A stretch of 64,000 nucleotides of DNA from Rhipicephalus microplus (lineage: Eukaryota > Arthropoda > Arachnida > Ixodida > Ixodidae): contig NC_134700.1 in the NCBI RefSeq assembly GCF_043290135.1, positions 158,501,053-158,565,052 of the forward strand. The letters are read 5' to 3'. The translations under genes and the position numbers were made by a program. Below the pieces are notes generated by a model. The model ran no database searches and was not told the origin of the DNA. It saw nothing but the letters and a program-made list of their open reading frames with translations. This document shows, piece after piece, positions 31,351 to 43,555 of the stretch. How positions within the stretch are numbered: the stretch's first letter is position 1; the number at the start of each line of letters is the position of its first letter.

Positions 31351-34300
31351 TTGTGGAAGCAAATCCACAGTGTATTTTACCAGCCGTGAGTCCTTACTGA
31401 ATTGCCACAGTACATGATCGAGACAAGCATCAGCTACCAGACAGCAGAAATCACACCATGCTTGGTGCCAGGACCTCGGACAAGCGCCACGCACGATGAA
31501 CGTCCAAATGTTCCGTGCGAGTACACAGATGGTAAAACTGCTACTCGTGTAGGATAAAGTGTATCACAACAGAACTATAGAAAGTTCTTTCCAAAGTGAG
31601 GCAACACCATAGAGTGGAAATGACATAATAAACAATGGGCACCAGCAATAATAACCATGATGGGCTGACATTAGGTGACCGAGTATGTATATTTCACCAA
31701 CACTGCTATCAACTAGCATGTTATGCAATCTGTAGAAGTGTAAACCAGTAATTCTATCCTCGGCTATTAGTTATTATATACGGTAAATAGCAAATTGCAC
31801 GAGAAATTCTCATAGGGGTGACAGCAGATTGCATGTGCTCCCTGCTCTCAGTGCTGTTGGATGTTGATTCTTGATATGCCTCTTTGAGCACAAAAAAATG
31901 TTTCCAGCTAAAATGTTACATTATAAAACAATTCTGAAGCTTCAGAACTGAACAAGTTTCACACGACGCCGGGATTCTATCGCTGTTAGTCATTCAATAG
32001 TTTCAAGTTTCACAAAAGGAGCTACCGCCAGTCAGAAACTGGTGACAACACCTAAGCTGATCTCACTACGTGGTACTGAGACCACCGTCGACGCCTGCTT
32101 ACACAAAGTTTGGTCTTACATGAAGCATAAGAGGTAGAGGCAACATTGCTAGAGTGTTCTGTAAAATATCAGTGCTGACAAATACAGATGTCTGAAAGAG
32201 CGGCGTTAACCGAACTTAAATGGTCGACAACATTTACAAAAACTCGGCTGAGACGGTAGGGTTGTCAGGACTGAACAACCCACGTCTTAACAGTAAATAT
32301 TTCCCAGGGCAGGCAAATCACTGGCACTATTTGACATTACTGTAGCGCCAATAAAGAAAACATTTCTGCCTAATTGCCTTAAAAGGTCGCATAGTAAAGT
32401 GAAAATAAAGCAGACAAATTATCAGACATTGGTAGCTTTGCGAACTTCTTCTATGTTAGTTCTAGCTGAACTCAAATACGTTACCTTTGTTATAAAGAAC
32501 TTAACAAACTGTATGTTCTCTGTTTCAATATTCCAATCTTCATGATCTGTTTAAACTGTAGCACAAATCCTGAATTTCGATATGATGTGCTCAACAGACA
32601 TCAAAACCACTTCTGGGTTACCTGCATTGAGGGGCATTCATTTTTTCAATAGGTGTGCAGTTCTGCCATAGTGCTGCTATTGTAATGTAGTGCAGGTACA
32701 TGTCAGTACCACTAGCCGCGGTCTATGCTGACAGATGTATGTTTAGGGAGTCTTCAAAGAATTTGCTGTTCTGATACATTTTGCAGACATTAACCAGGCA
32801 GTAATCCACTGAAAGTTACCCGCAGTGCCGCCTACTTAGGTGCTACATAGAACTATGCAAAGCAATATGACTAAAATGTTGCAGCAACATAATCAATTCT
32901 TCATTCATACCAGGCAAAAAGATTTAAGCTATCAACTTGAGTGCAGTACAGCAACAGAATGAAAGGTGGTAAGTATACAATAAAAAGCCATGAAAACCTG
33001 ACACTTTGGCACTACTACGGTTCCCTCTTCGGGATCCGCTGATGGAGAAGCAAGATGAGCTTTGAAACATCCAGCTTCAACAAATGATAGTTGCAGATTA
33101 ATTAGCTTTCACATAGTTAGCTGTCCAAACCAGTAGACATTTAATTATGTTTTGAAAACGGAAAGCTGCAGTCATGTGCCCACATCCCAAGTAAAAAATG
33201 CGGACAAGGCATATCTCCCTCGTAGTAAGGCCTCTGTCGCTTTTCGTGAAACGAATATACTTGCAGCACTTTTTACAGGAAGGCCAAAAATTCCCTGGTT
33301 AGATAACGCTAGCGAGTGTCTTCACTACAAGTAGCCAGCAGCCGCGGGCGTTACTGAAACCATACAGCCAATCTATCCGTGAAAAAAAAGAGAAATACTT
33401 TGGTCTTCGATCACAGTAATGTAGCTTTCTAAAGGTACACTTGTGCAGACGTGCTCCTAGAAGGGAGTGACGTGATGCTAAAGCAGCCCTCATATGTACC
33501 TCTATTCAAAGGTAACAAGGCATATTTAAATATGCGTGCACGTGTCTATCAAATGACCAGGCTAGCCATTCAAGAAGTGGTACTCGTGTGTCCAAGACCT
33601 TCAAGAAGTAAAGTAGAAGACTCTCGAAAAAATTCTGAGAGGAAATGACTCCAACGCAAATTACCTAAGAGAAAAAGGGTGACCATCACAGGCACCCTTA
33701 TATATTGACATCTCATTCTTGACTTACAGTTAACACAAAGTTTGTATATGCAAGAAACAGCAGGAGGTCCACACTATGGCAAAACCCCACCACACAACGC
33801 TTGTCAGTGACCTCCAGTAGTTGTGCGTCAAACTGAGAGGATTGTTCATACAGAAGCCACAGCAAATCAGCAGAAGCAAAAGCAGCTACTGCTTCAAGAT
33901 AACTGATGTATATGTAAACCCTTGTGTTAAACCGACAAGAGCAGATATTAGTTTAGATAGCTAAAGAATATTCAAATTGAAAAATCTGCCCTTCTGAACA
34001 CAGCACTAGAGCAATAGTGAAAGTAAAAATAAAGACAGTCTGCAGTTTTGCGCATTGCTTTGTTAATAGGCAAGTTGACAAATTCGTTAGATGAAAGCCA
34101 GGACTTCCCTATTCTAGCTGCCATCGACAACGGCAACGCCTTGTTTTATCATTAACAATTTGTCACAAGTTTGGGTAAAGCACTATATGCACTGCAAATC
34201 AAAGTGGGCTCAACAAATACAAACAAAGCCATGAATTGCAGATGTATTCTTGAATTACACTTCTCCATTTTTTTCCAACAGGAGAAATAAAAACAAAGCT

Positions 34301-35545
34301 TACCCAGGTTCTGTACTGCTCTACAATATGTAGAGTTACAGAATATGCACTTTGTTTACTTGATTCTTTTCTTTTGTAAACATATTTCTTGCTTCCGTCT
34401 ACACACAACACATAGAGCGAAAATTCAGAGAGATTTCGGCATAACTTCTGAGGGTGACAGTCACTAGGTTCGGACAATCCACAGAACAGCATTAAAAACA
34501 CACAAACTGTGCAGAGTTTGAAGAGGTACAGTCAGTGACACAGCTGCCCAATTGCCATGAAATCCTGAGCAAGCACCTCCTCCCTTTTTTTGGTAGATTT
34601 AAAATATACAGCAACGACCGAGCAAGCACCCTTCTCCCCTCTCGCCACTTTCAGCTTCATTTGCCCGGCAGGGGCACACAAACAGCAAATTTATGCACAT
34701 TCAATAAAAGATTTTCTTGAACGTACAGGTGTGCACTATTTTGTCTTAGCGGATCTTCTGCTGCCATCTCGAATTTTGATTTATGACTGAGGACCGCCAC
34801 GTGATTTCAATGAATGACAAAGGTATATGACTGGTGCAAACGTGTAATCAGGAAATGAGCGTCATGTAATAACATGACAACATACCGCGCTCATAGTGTT
34901 TTCACGGCCATTTCGCTAGCTGAACATATACTAAATTTGACATCACGTAACATGAATAGATTACGAAGGTAAACGACACATCCGAAAATGATATTCATGA
35001 CACGGAAGTCACGTACGGCATCATTTACTTCCCCCTCGTAACGTTGTGCTGATTGGAAAGTCACATATCAACATTCCTCATTCATGGTTCGCATATAATC
35101 GATTCCCACTGTACGTGGGATCTGCCAATTTTTTTGTTGCTTGAAGAGATTAATAAATCTTTAGATAAATAATGACACGCAATAAGTAAATGTGAGTGTT
35201 CTTTTTTCCATTTTTTTCTTCCGTGAATTGCAACGAGATGCGGGGCTAATCTGTCAGCGTTTCACATGCGTTTGTGTCCCCGCGGTCAGTGCATCCAGCA
35301 GACGACAGCCGTGGAACGCTCCTACGCATTCGCGCACTGATTGTGCGCGTCTATTCTTCCGTGTCTAAGCTGCAGCGTTTCTAAACCATCCCGCAGAAAC
35401 AGGCACTAGACCTCAAAACAACACTGGTCAACAACAACAAACAAAAAAAGCCACTGACGTGCACGGGTGTGTGGCTTGTTCGGGCATGTTCGCACGTGAC
35501 GTCTTGGACGGATGCCGGAGAGGGTAGGAAGAGATTTGGCTTGCG
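31351..35545. other. Gene-free stretch
   Basis: About 4.2 kb of AT-rich DNA without a recognised gene or element. It is the least repeat-dense part of the window and could be intron or intergenic DNA. Confidence 0.4.
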
Positions 35546-35599
35546 AAGGATACGCGAAGGAGAGAGAGAATTACCTTTATTAAAGGTCCTGAAGGGGAC

Positions 35600-36854
35600 T
35601 GGGCACCGCTTACGGAGGCCAGCCCGGTGGGCTCCGCCCATGTGGGCACTGGGAGTCGGAGTTCACCAGCCACCTTTTGGGCCTTCTTGACGGCCTGGTG
35701 TTGAAGGGCCCTGTCGGGGCTCCCGAGGTGGTTGATCCAGTCGTCCTCGGTGGCAGGGGACCCGAAGGTAGCGTTTAGCACAGGACACTGCCACAGCATG
35801 TGACTTAAATCGCACCTTGTTTTTTTTGGCATTTGGGGCATTCTGGCCTTATATCTGGTAGGGATTTGCAGCAGATATAGGGGCTGGAGTAACTGTGAGT
35901 TTGCAGAAAACGAAGCGTTAATTGTTGTGCTTTATTTAGTGCTGAGTGAGGTGAGGGGAATTCCTTTCTAAACAACCTATACTGCGAGCAAATTTCGTGA
36001 TATGATAGAAGTGGCTCCCGGTGCGTGTTGGTGTCCCCGGCCAGTGAGCCGGACCGTGACCCCCCGCGGCACGTAAGATCATGCGCGAGGTAATGGGCCA
36101 GCTTGTTACCATTGGGGACCCCTGGTGGAACGTTAATTCCTTCATGACCCTGGAACCAGTGGATGTGCTTGTCTACAGTTATTTGAACAGATGCTAGAAC
36201 TCTTAATGCCGCCTGGCAAAGTGTACCGCGGTGGTATGCCAGTGCAGCGGGTTTAGAGTCGGTAAATATTGTGTCGCGCTGAGGGAGTGCTAGAGAAAGG
36301 GCAATGGCCACTTGTTCAGCCTCATAGGCTTTCTGTGTTTTTACGGTAAGAGCATTAAGAGCTTTTCCGTCTGGGGCGGCCACCGCAGCTGCAAACTAGG
36401 GTTTGTCCACGTATTTAGCGGCGTCTACAAAAACCACGTCTGTCGCGTGTAGGTTGGCCGCTTTTAGTAACGCTGGAGCTCGTTCCCTTCTTCGAGTCTG
36501 ATTGTGCACCGGGTGAATGTTCCTGGGGAAGGGTAGCACTGTGATTTTAGCGCGAAGGTGTTGCAGTAACGGTTCTGGTTCGTTAACTTGAGTTGGGATA
36601 GGAAGACCTATGTGTGAGAGGAGTTCCTGACCCGCAGCTGTCGAAGACAGGCGTATGAGTTGGGACAATCTTTGGGCTTCGGTGATTTCTTGGAACGTGT
36701 TTCTTGGAACCCCCAGGGCTAGCAGGCGCTGCGTGCTTATGGACATGGGTAGACCAAGTACTCGTTTTGTGCATTTTCGGATAAGGTTGTCCACTTTAGT
36801 TTCATCGCATTTGCTCCACGGGTGAGCGCAGGCAACGTAGTGAACGTAACACAT
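35600..36854 (-). pseudogene. LINE ORF2: RNase H and C-terminal zinc motif
   Basis: Frames 36854-36396 and 36383-35805 carry the RNase H domain: VVFVDAAKYV (first Asp), AEQVAIALSLAL (Glu), IFTDSKPAALAY (second Asp) and WFQGHEG. A stop lies between the two frames at 36396. It is followed by CPKCQKK and, in the next frame (35841-35428), CDLSHMLWQCP. Confidence 0.82.
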
Positions 36855-36942
36855 TAAGAACGCATGAAAGATGCGTAGTAGGCTCTCTTCTGTGAGTTTT
36901 GCGTGTCTATTAGCGACGCGTCGGGCGAGGTGAATGACTGCC

Positions 36943-37925
36943 TCAGCTTTTTTTGGTGAGATGTGTGATGGTTAAGTCGTTTTCGCCATTCTCCTGTAGG
37001 GTTACGCCAAGAATTCGAACCAACGACACTATCGGGATAACCGAGCCATTCATTATGGAGAGGTCTATGGTAGGTTCGGCTTTGGTGTGGCTGTACTGTG
37101 GTGGCAGAAGCAGCAACTCGGACTTAGATGCCGATAGTTTGAGGCCCGTGGGCTTTAAAAATGCTTGTACTGCAGTGACTGCTTCCTGAAGGCTCGCTTC
37201 GATTTGTCCATTGCTCCCTCCAGTGCGCCAAATAGTAATATCGTCAGCGTAGAGCGCGTGTTCTACGCCTTCGATGTGTTTCAGCTTTTGCGAAAGTTGT
37301 CTGAGGGCTAAATTGAAAAGAAACGGTGAGAGCACCGACCCTTGCGGGGTGCCGCGTGGGCCTAGGTTGTAGATTTGTGATTTGAGATTCCCAACTTTAA
37401 GTGTGGCCGTTCTGGCTCTTAGGAAAGAGCGGACATATTCGTAGAAGCGGCAGCCTAAGCCTGCCTCCTGAATCTCGTGTAGTATATGAGCGTGGCTTAT
37501 GGTATCAAGAGCTTTCTCGAAGTGAAGAGCTAGATTTGGTTTGAGGTCTTTGCTCCTTACTCTAAGTAGCGTCTCCTGCAGCATGAGGAGTACACCTGCG
37601 TGGCCATAGCCGGCCTGAACCCTACTTGACTGAGTGGGAAGAGGTGTTTTCGCTCTGAATATTTTGTGATTCGACGGAGAATGACGTGCTCCATGACCTT
37701 ACCCACACAGGATATGAGGGAGGTAGGTCGTAGAGAGTCGAGTTCCAAGGGTTTGTTCGGCTTGGGAATGAGTATAACGGTCGCGGCCCTTCATTCTCCC
37801 CTTGCTCCCAACTATCAATCATGTGGGTGGCTAGTGATTCAATGTCATGGTCAGCCAGGCTGCGGAGTAGCTTGTTGGTGACTCCGTCAGGACCCGGGGC
37901 TGACTTAGTATTGAGCTCTGCTATT
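36943..37925 (-). pseudogene. LINE ORF2: reverse transcriptase
   Basis: Frames 37748-37557 (LRPTSLISCVGKVMEHVILR) and 37584-36943 (DLKPNLALHFEKALDTISHA, GTPQGSVLSPFLFNLAL, ALYADDITIW). YADD is intact. The first catalytic Asp of the FDxEKAFD-type motif is changed, as the motif reads HFEKALD. Confidence 0.87.
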
Positions 37926-39175
37926 ACCGCGCGTTTTCAGCGCTAGTTATAGCTTGCTCAAATGAGTCGTCTGTGGCCCCCGCGTAAGCTGGATAGTCTT
38001 CATGTAAAATAGGTTCTGTGCATAGATACCGGGCTGCTGTAGCATCTAAAATCTGCGCGTCAGTAAGTTGCTGTCCTCGCGCTTTGTGTAACAGTCTATC
38101 TAGAGTTAGTCGTTGCTCCGACTTGGTGGGCTTGTCACCGAGCAGATGCCTGAGAAGGTCCCATTTTAGGCCCTTTCTCATGCGTGCGTCGAGCGAAATA
38201 CACAGCTCATTCCACTGATTGCGTGCTAGTGTGGACTGTACTCTTCGATTTGTCGGTTGAGCAATGCAATTCTTTTTCGTAGCCTACGATTGAGTTTATG
38301 CATTCTCCATCTTTTTTGAAGTCTTTTGTGAGCCTCCAGATGTGCGTGGTGGCTGTCCATGTGGTCTATGTTGCGTGTTGTAGAAATATTGTTGGTAGCT
38401 TGTTTTACGTCCCGCTGTAGTCTCGCAAAGAGTTCACAGAGTGAAGAGTAATGGTTGATGTCTTGTTTGCGTATTTGCCTAAAGAAGTCCCAGTCTTCTA
38501 TTTTAAAGTCTCTGGGCTCGAGGCTGCCTATATTGACTGCTGTGCTACAGATAAAGTGATCGCTACCGAGGTTAGCTTGCAGATTAACCCATGTGGGATT
38601 CCATACGTTGCGTACTAGGGTCAGGTCAGGGGATGAGTCCCGTAACACTGAGTTACCTATGTGCGTGTGGGCAGAGAGGTCATTAAGTCACATGAGATTG
38701 TGTTGAGTGATGTGTGTTTGTAAGTGGCGTCTTTTCTGTGTTGTGTGATTGTAACCCCATTCCACATGGGGGGCGTTGAAGTCCCCCGCGATGATGAGGG
38801 GACGGCTGCCTGGTATCTGCGTTGCTTTAGTTAGTAGTGTAGTGAATGTTTCTGTGCTGTGTGAAGGTGAACTGTACACGTTAAGGATAAATACCAACTG
38901 CTTACTGTGAGCGTTGGCGATGATCTCTATCATCTGATGCTCTATTTTGAGGTCTTGGCGTACGGCATGTGTCGTGTAAGCATAAGACTTAGCCACATAG
39001 GCGGCTATTCCTCGAGCTTTGTTCCCACAGACGGCCTCGACTCTGTATCCGCGAAGAGCGAATTGGTCGATACGCGTTTCCTGCAGGAGAATGACAGCCG
39101 GTCGTTGGGTCATAGAGCCAACGAATTGTTGTAACGTTTCTCACCGCGTACGGAGGGTACCTGCGTTCCATTGCC
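37926..39175 (-). pseudogene. LINE ORF2: APE endonuclease and linker
   Basis: Frame 39113-38688 has VILLQETRID (catalytic Glu), RPLIIAGDFNAPHVEWGY and KARGIAAYVAKSY. The end of the domain with GSDHF is in frame 38648-38226 (NLGSDHFI). The linker to RT is at 38181-37924. Confidence 0.85.
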
Positions 39176-39204
39176 AAATCGTAAAGGATGGTGAAGACGC
39201 CATT

Positions 39205-41100
39205 TTAAGGTCTAGGTATAAGCCCAGCGCGCTTACTGCGTGCGAGGTCCTCCTCCAACACCTTAGTCCTCGCGTCCATTTGTGCTGGCCATGCAGCCAA
39301 CTCGATAAGTTGTTTCTGCATGCTCTCTAATTTAGCGTTGAAAGCGCTATACTCGGCCGTGGTCTCTGCGCGGTACTGCTCTAGTATTGCGTATATATTG
39401 GCTGTAAACCGGTCAAATTCAGATTGCTCTTTGGCCTGGAGCGTCGGGCCTGCTTGTTTCTTAGCGCTGCATATCGAGATGGGGCCGCTGATAATAGAGA
39501 GTTTTAGTACTGCGTACGTTGCGTACGTGGCGGCGTTGCGTACGTAAGGACGCCACGTTCTGCGTAGTGCGCATGCGCAGACCGCAACGCGCCCGTATCG
39601 CATTACGTACGCAGCCGCTGCGTACGCATGCATGAGATGCGTGCGTGCGCACGTATGAGGTGATCGCGCCGCTCTCGAACAAGTTCGCGACAGCGCGAGA
39701 CTTCGTTTTGCAAAATGGCGGCATCGAAGGCAAGCACCGACCGGCTCTGTGGCTTAAAATATGGCCATAATCTGGCTATAACACTTAGATTGGCTCACAT
39801 TGGCTGTCAACAACACGTGCTTCTATTTTGATCTACCAGATGGCGCAACACGCTTCTCGCTCGTTACGTACGCGGGTGCTACGGCGTACTAAAAGCCGAT
39901 TAGTGCCAAACGACGCCACGTAACGCAAGGCGCTTGCGTGATGCGTACGTAGCACCATTCCGCAGTACTAAAACTCTATAATGCTACCGTCGCGCGATTC
40001 GGGGGCCTGTTGTTTTGCTAACTCTTCTTTAAGCGAGTGGATTTCTTAACCTGCTCCACATACATGCATTTTAACTGTGCTAGTTCTGGGTCAGGTTGCT
40101 GTGGCGAGTGTCCCTGACGCTGCGCTGCGCGGGCCTCACCTTTGCATGCCACCTTGTCGGCCCAGGTAGGCTAGTTAGTGGAAGTAGGATTTCGTGGGCC
40201 TAGAGGAGGTCCCTGCGGTTCAGTGGTCTTGGCAGGAACCGGGCTGGGTGCTGGGGTGGGTGTTTGCTGCTGGGCTTGCTTTGGTCGGCGACGGCGCTGA
40301 CGGCGACGGCGCACCAGGTAAGGCAGTTGGTAGCGATGTCGGCATTCGCGGTCGCCCGTGCGGTGTGCTTCGTCGCATAAGGCACACACTGGTTGGTTTC
40401 ACACGTTTGGGTTGTCCGTTGGTAAGTGTCCGCAGTGGTCGCAGACCTTGGTTGAAGGAGTGGGGCACACGTCTTGACGATAGCCCACTAGGCCGCAGGT
40501 ACGGCAGGTGTCTATTTGGCGCTTGTACAACGTGCAGCCGTAGATGCCCTGGCCGCAGAAGACGTAGTTGGACACTTTGAGCCCATTGAAGATCAGAATC
40601 ACAGTTTCAGTGTTCTTGATGCGACGCGCTCCCAGTAGGCTTGAGTTGCGCGGTTGGATTAGCATGCGGTTGAGTGCGGCGTCGTCGGAGTCAGTGTCGA
40701 AGCCGCGCATCACGCCTCGGCTCGTGATACCGGCAGGTGAGAGGTAGGCCGTGACGGGGTGTCTTTGATCGGTAAGGATTATCTCGGTTACTAGACTCGA
40801 CTGTATGCTGCTGCATTAGTAGCGCTGGGCGTACTGACGACAAAAATGTTTTGCATCGAGCTGGGACAAATAATGTCCTCCTGTGTTACCGACGGCGCTA
40901 GCTGAGCTGCCATGGTTAGTGCGGCGAGAATCCTGCGCGGGCTGGAGGCTTGCACGTTGAGGCCGCCTCCCGGTCGCACGATGACTCGATTGTGACTGCG
41001 AGGCATCGCTGGCAGCCGGCTCGCAGCTGCGACGCGTCGTAGAGTAGCATTAGGCGTCGCTGTCGCGCCTCGTTGCGTTCCAGACTGGCGGGCTGCGTGT
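39205..41100 (-). pseudogene. LINE ORF1, zinc-finger protein interrupted by a MITE
   Basis: N-terminal pieces are at 41006-40791. A central frame, 40713-40399, has CRTCGLVGYRQDVC (a CCHC finger with Tyr in place of His) and CDHCGHLP. The third finger is CALCDEAHRTGDREC (40389). An Arg/Pro-rich tail and a coiled-coil-like C-terminus (KLESMQKQLIEL, 39350-39205) follow. The MITE at 39496-39977 splits the C-terminal part. It would bind element RNA. Confidence 0.75.
39496..39977. mobile_element. MITE with TIRs and ATAAT target duplication
   Basis: 482 bp. The left end AGAGAGTTTTAGTACTGCG and the right end (reverse complement) AGAGTTTTAGTACTGCG are inverted repeats. ATAAT directly flanks both ends (39491-39495 and 39978-39982). 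Deleting the element and one ATAAT joins the LINE ORF1 codons in frame. The interior is rich in TACGTACG/GCGTACGT motifs and has no ORF of its own. The superfamily is uncertain. Confidence 0.88.
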
Positions 41101-41435
41101 GACTTCGCGCCTGATTCTTGCCGTCTTTTAGATGCGGAAGCATCTTATACTCGCGCCTTGTAGTGCGCCGTCCGCGCCGTCCGCACCGCTTCTCGAACAT
41201 TCGACAGCTGACGCGCGCGCATGCGCCGTCGCGCCGTCGCCCACTCTTCCACCATCTGTGCATCCCTTCCTCCTCTACACACCGCGCGCGCTTCACTCCT
41301 CCACCATCTGTGCACCCTTCCTCCTCTACACACCGCGTTCGACATCTACAATTCTCCTGATTCTCCAGTGGACGCGCATGTGGCGTCGCGCTTCGAGAAC
41401 ATTCAACAGCTGACAGTGCATGCGCCGTCGCGCTG

Positions 41436-41471
41436 TATATATACTCAAGGTCGGCGCTCGCTCGCTCAGTT
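41436..41471 (+). promoter_or_regulatory. Promoter-like TATA box and initiator
   Basis: TATATATA at 41436-41443 and TCAGTT (arthropod initiator type) at 41466-41471, with the A 32 bp after the first T. The spacing fits an RNA polymerase II core promoter. The first ATG downstream (41524) opens only a 9-codon frame. Confidence 0.4.
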
Positions 41472-41609
41472 GCCGCTCGTCGGTTGGTTTGTACGGCGCG
41501 TTGACGTCCAAGGTCGCGGTGAAATGAATTCCAACGAATCCACAATTAAATGATCGACGTCCCTTCGACCAGCACCGCCCTTTCGCATACGTGTGTACGT
41601 GTTTACTCA

Positions 41610-41755
41610 TTTAACACCCCCGCCTGCAACCACGTTAACCAATTTAGCCATCGACCCAAGTAAGTCGCAATTTAACACCCCATTTCACAACCACGTTAAC
41701 CAATTTAGCCATCGACCCAAGTAAGTCGCACTTTAACACCCCGTTAACCAATTAT
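41610..41755. repeat. 61-bp tandem repeat
   Basis: TTTAACACCCC starts at 41610, 41671 and 41732, and each full unit includes ACGTTAACCAATTTAGCC. The third unit is partial. Confidence 0.9.
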
Positions 41756-41768
41756 ATGCTCCGCATCC

Positions 41769-42376
41769 TCCTCAGTGTTCCCCCGAGGGAAGCTGCGGGC
41801 ATTTTTTTTTGAACGGAGAACCATCCGTTTCCTTTTAATTCTTCAGGGGTGACGTCGACCCCCTCCAAGGCAATCTGCTGCGGCATCTCGCAGCTGGCGT
41901 ACGAGCGCCGTAGGCGGGGAGTCTCGCCTAACCTCGCCTAGGCTTAGCTCGCCGGTGCAGCGAAAAGGCCTCTGAAATGATGAAAAACGAGTCCACCTTC
42001 GTGAACCAGGTGTCAAAAAGTTCAGGTGAACTTCGCGGAAGAGGGTCCGTGCAGCTCAGGAAGATTTGAGGCCGTTGACCGGTCAGAATCGGCATTCGCA
42101 GCGGAGCGCGATGGGTGTGCGTCCACACACCAGTCTGAGAGACGCTAGCTCCCCACGCCGGGGTGAGGCAACCGTTTAATTTACGCGAAGGAGAGGTAAG
42201 GGTTTCGAGCTCGACTCCTTTCATCCTCGTTTCGCGGCGCATTAAAAAAAAGAAACAGTTTTTTCTACTCGTAATGAACCGATTCCAAAATATTTTGTGC
42301 CAAAATGTTCCTCATCACAGACCCAACAACTTCAATGGTCTAACTAAAATTTGTTATGGGGCCTGGTGAGTGGCCC
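41769..42376 (-). pseudogene. Possible retroelement gag fragment
   Basis: The minus-strand frame 42242-41928 has PELFDTWFTKVDSFFIISEA, which resembles the start of a gag capsid region. No other domain is present. Weak call; the rest of the stretch is unassigned. Confidence 0.3.
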
Positions 42377-42850
42377 TTTAAGGCGTGGGTCGTGCGTTTT
42401 CTGTACATAGTACCCACTTCTCCTTTAATTCCTCAGAATGTCTGCTGGATGGCGGTATTTTGTATGATGAATATATGATGAAAACATGCGAGATGGCGGT
42501 ACTTGGAATGTTCACTACTAGAGATGGACGGATGGATGGACAGACAAACAGACACACGGATATGCGGACATACTGAGAGACGGATAAACGGGCGGACGCA
42601 CTGACGGACGGGCGAACACACATACAGACAGACAGACATGAGAACAGACGGATGGATGGACACACACACACACCCACACACACACACACACACACACACA
42701 AAGACAGAAAGATAGAAAGAGAGACAGAGGGAAGCGGCCAGCGGATGATTCACGGTTAGCCGACAAATCCCTTCGAAGCTTCGCCATGATTCATGATTCA
42801 TCATGATTCATCAGGATTCACTCCGTGGATATGCTGTGATTTTTTTACTA
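42377..42850 (-). mobile_element. GCGAAGC MITE-like element, copy 3
   Basis: The right end reads (minus strand) AAAAAAATCACAGCATATCC, then AATGATGAATC...GGCGAAGC. The interior has a GGATGGAC/ACGGACGG minisatellite and an (AC)n run at about 42660-42701. The left GGGGCGAAGC end is lost. Confidence 0.65.
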
Positions 42851-43302
42851 TCAGACGCTTGCTGCATCGGCTATGCGACGCAAGAGAGGGGGAGGAGAGC
42901 GACAGTTGGCTTGAGACGCGAGCACGCGGCACGAGATGCGAGCATGCGCAGTGGAGGTGTGGACGGCGCCGCTGCCGCCGGATCCGCGACATGATGCTAC
43001 TAAGAGATCCTCCACATTTAAAAATAAAAACTGAAATTCAGCACCGGGCCATGATTGTTACGTTCTATAAGCACAAAATGTTTGCAAATATAGTCGTATA
43101 TAACTTCAAAATTCTCCGGCATTTTCGCTTCGAAGACGGGTGCACACGAGCCTGCCCCAATGGGCGCGCGCGCCAGAGTAACGTCATGGGCCGGTCGACC
43201 AGTGACACTACCATAGGAGAGCATTGTCAAGTGCATGCGTGCCATCGCGGAGGCGAACGTGTTCCGCGCTCCAACCAATCATAAGTGGTATCTGACTTCA
43301 GT
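42851..43302. other. Unassigned spacer
   Basis: No recognised gene; the open frames here lack domains. Confidence 0.35.
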
Positions 43303-43316
43303 ACTGCAAGACCATG

Positions 43317-43555
43317 GCCCCGCCGTGGTGGTTTAGTGGCTAAGGTACTCCGCTGCTGGCCCGCAGGTCGCGGGTTCGAATCCCGGCTGCGGCGGCTGCA
43401 TTTCCGATGGAGGCAGAAATGTTGTAGGCCCGTGTGCTCAGATTTGGGTGCTCGTTAAAGAACCCCGGGTGGTCGAAATTTCCGGAGCCCTCCACTACGG
43501 CGTCTCTCATAATCATATGGTGGTTTTGGGACGTTAAACCCCACAAATCAATCAA
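43317..43555 (+). mobile_element. Ruka SINE, full length with TSD
   Basis: Well-preserved head with A box TGGTTTAGTGGC and perfect B box GGTTCGAATCC, full body, tail ATCAATC. Flanked by ACTGCAAGACCATG (43303-43316) and ACTGCAAACCATG (43556-43568). Confidence 0.95.

Larger units (their letters stand above)
35546..41110 (-). mobile_element. Non-LTR retrotransposon with APE, RT and RNase H
   Basis: The minus strand carries ORF1 with CCHC-type fingers, then APE endonuclease, RT and RNase H, ending near 35546 in CTTTAATAAAGG. RNase H downstream of RT places it in the I/R1/LOA-type group; the exact clade is not determined. Many stops and frameshifts, and a MITE sits in ORF1. Confidence 0.85.
41131..41768. 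mobile_element. Element with GATGCGGA ends and promoter-like core
   Basis: Left GATGCGGAAGCATC and right ATGCTCCGCATCC form short inverted ends. The interior has a diverged direct repeat: ACATTCGACAGCTGAC..CATGCGCCGTCGCG at about 41195-41240, and ACATTCAACAGCTGAC..CATGCGCCGTCGCG at about 41398-41432. A 61-bp tandem repeat lies at 41610-41755. It sits directly upstream of the minus-strand LINE, so it could also be part of that LINE's 5' region. Confidence 0.45.

Noticed and set aside
31109..31494. Open frames repeating VNTARTKLEVATYRGRY, also at 44411-44674
   Set aside because: The 60-bp tandem unit keeps any frame open. Both strands are open, and the unit is part of a MITE-like element.
34785..35140. 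Possible unclassified SINE or MITE
   Set aside because: No second copy in the window and no clear ends, so not listed as an element.
40916..41545. 209-codon minus-strand frame
   Set aside because: Runs through a GC-rich repeat with a duplicated segment; only its last part overlaps LINE ORF1.
42378..42804. Cys/Val-rich and Ser/Val/Arg/Pro-rich frames here and at 45497-46000
   Set aside because: Translations of GT/CA runs and the CCATCCGTGCG minisatellite.
43317..43400. Functional tRNA gene in the Ruka head
   Set aside because: Boxes are good, but the unit is a SINE with a TSD and there is no proper 3' acceptor stem.
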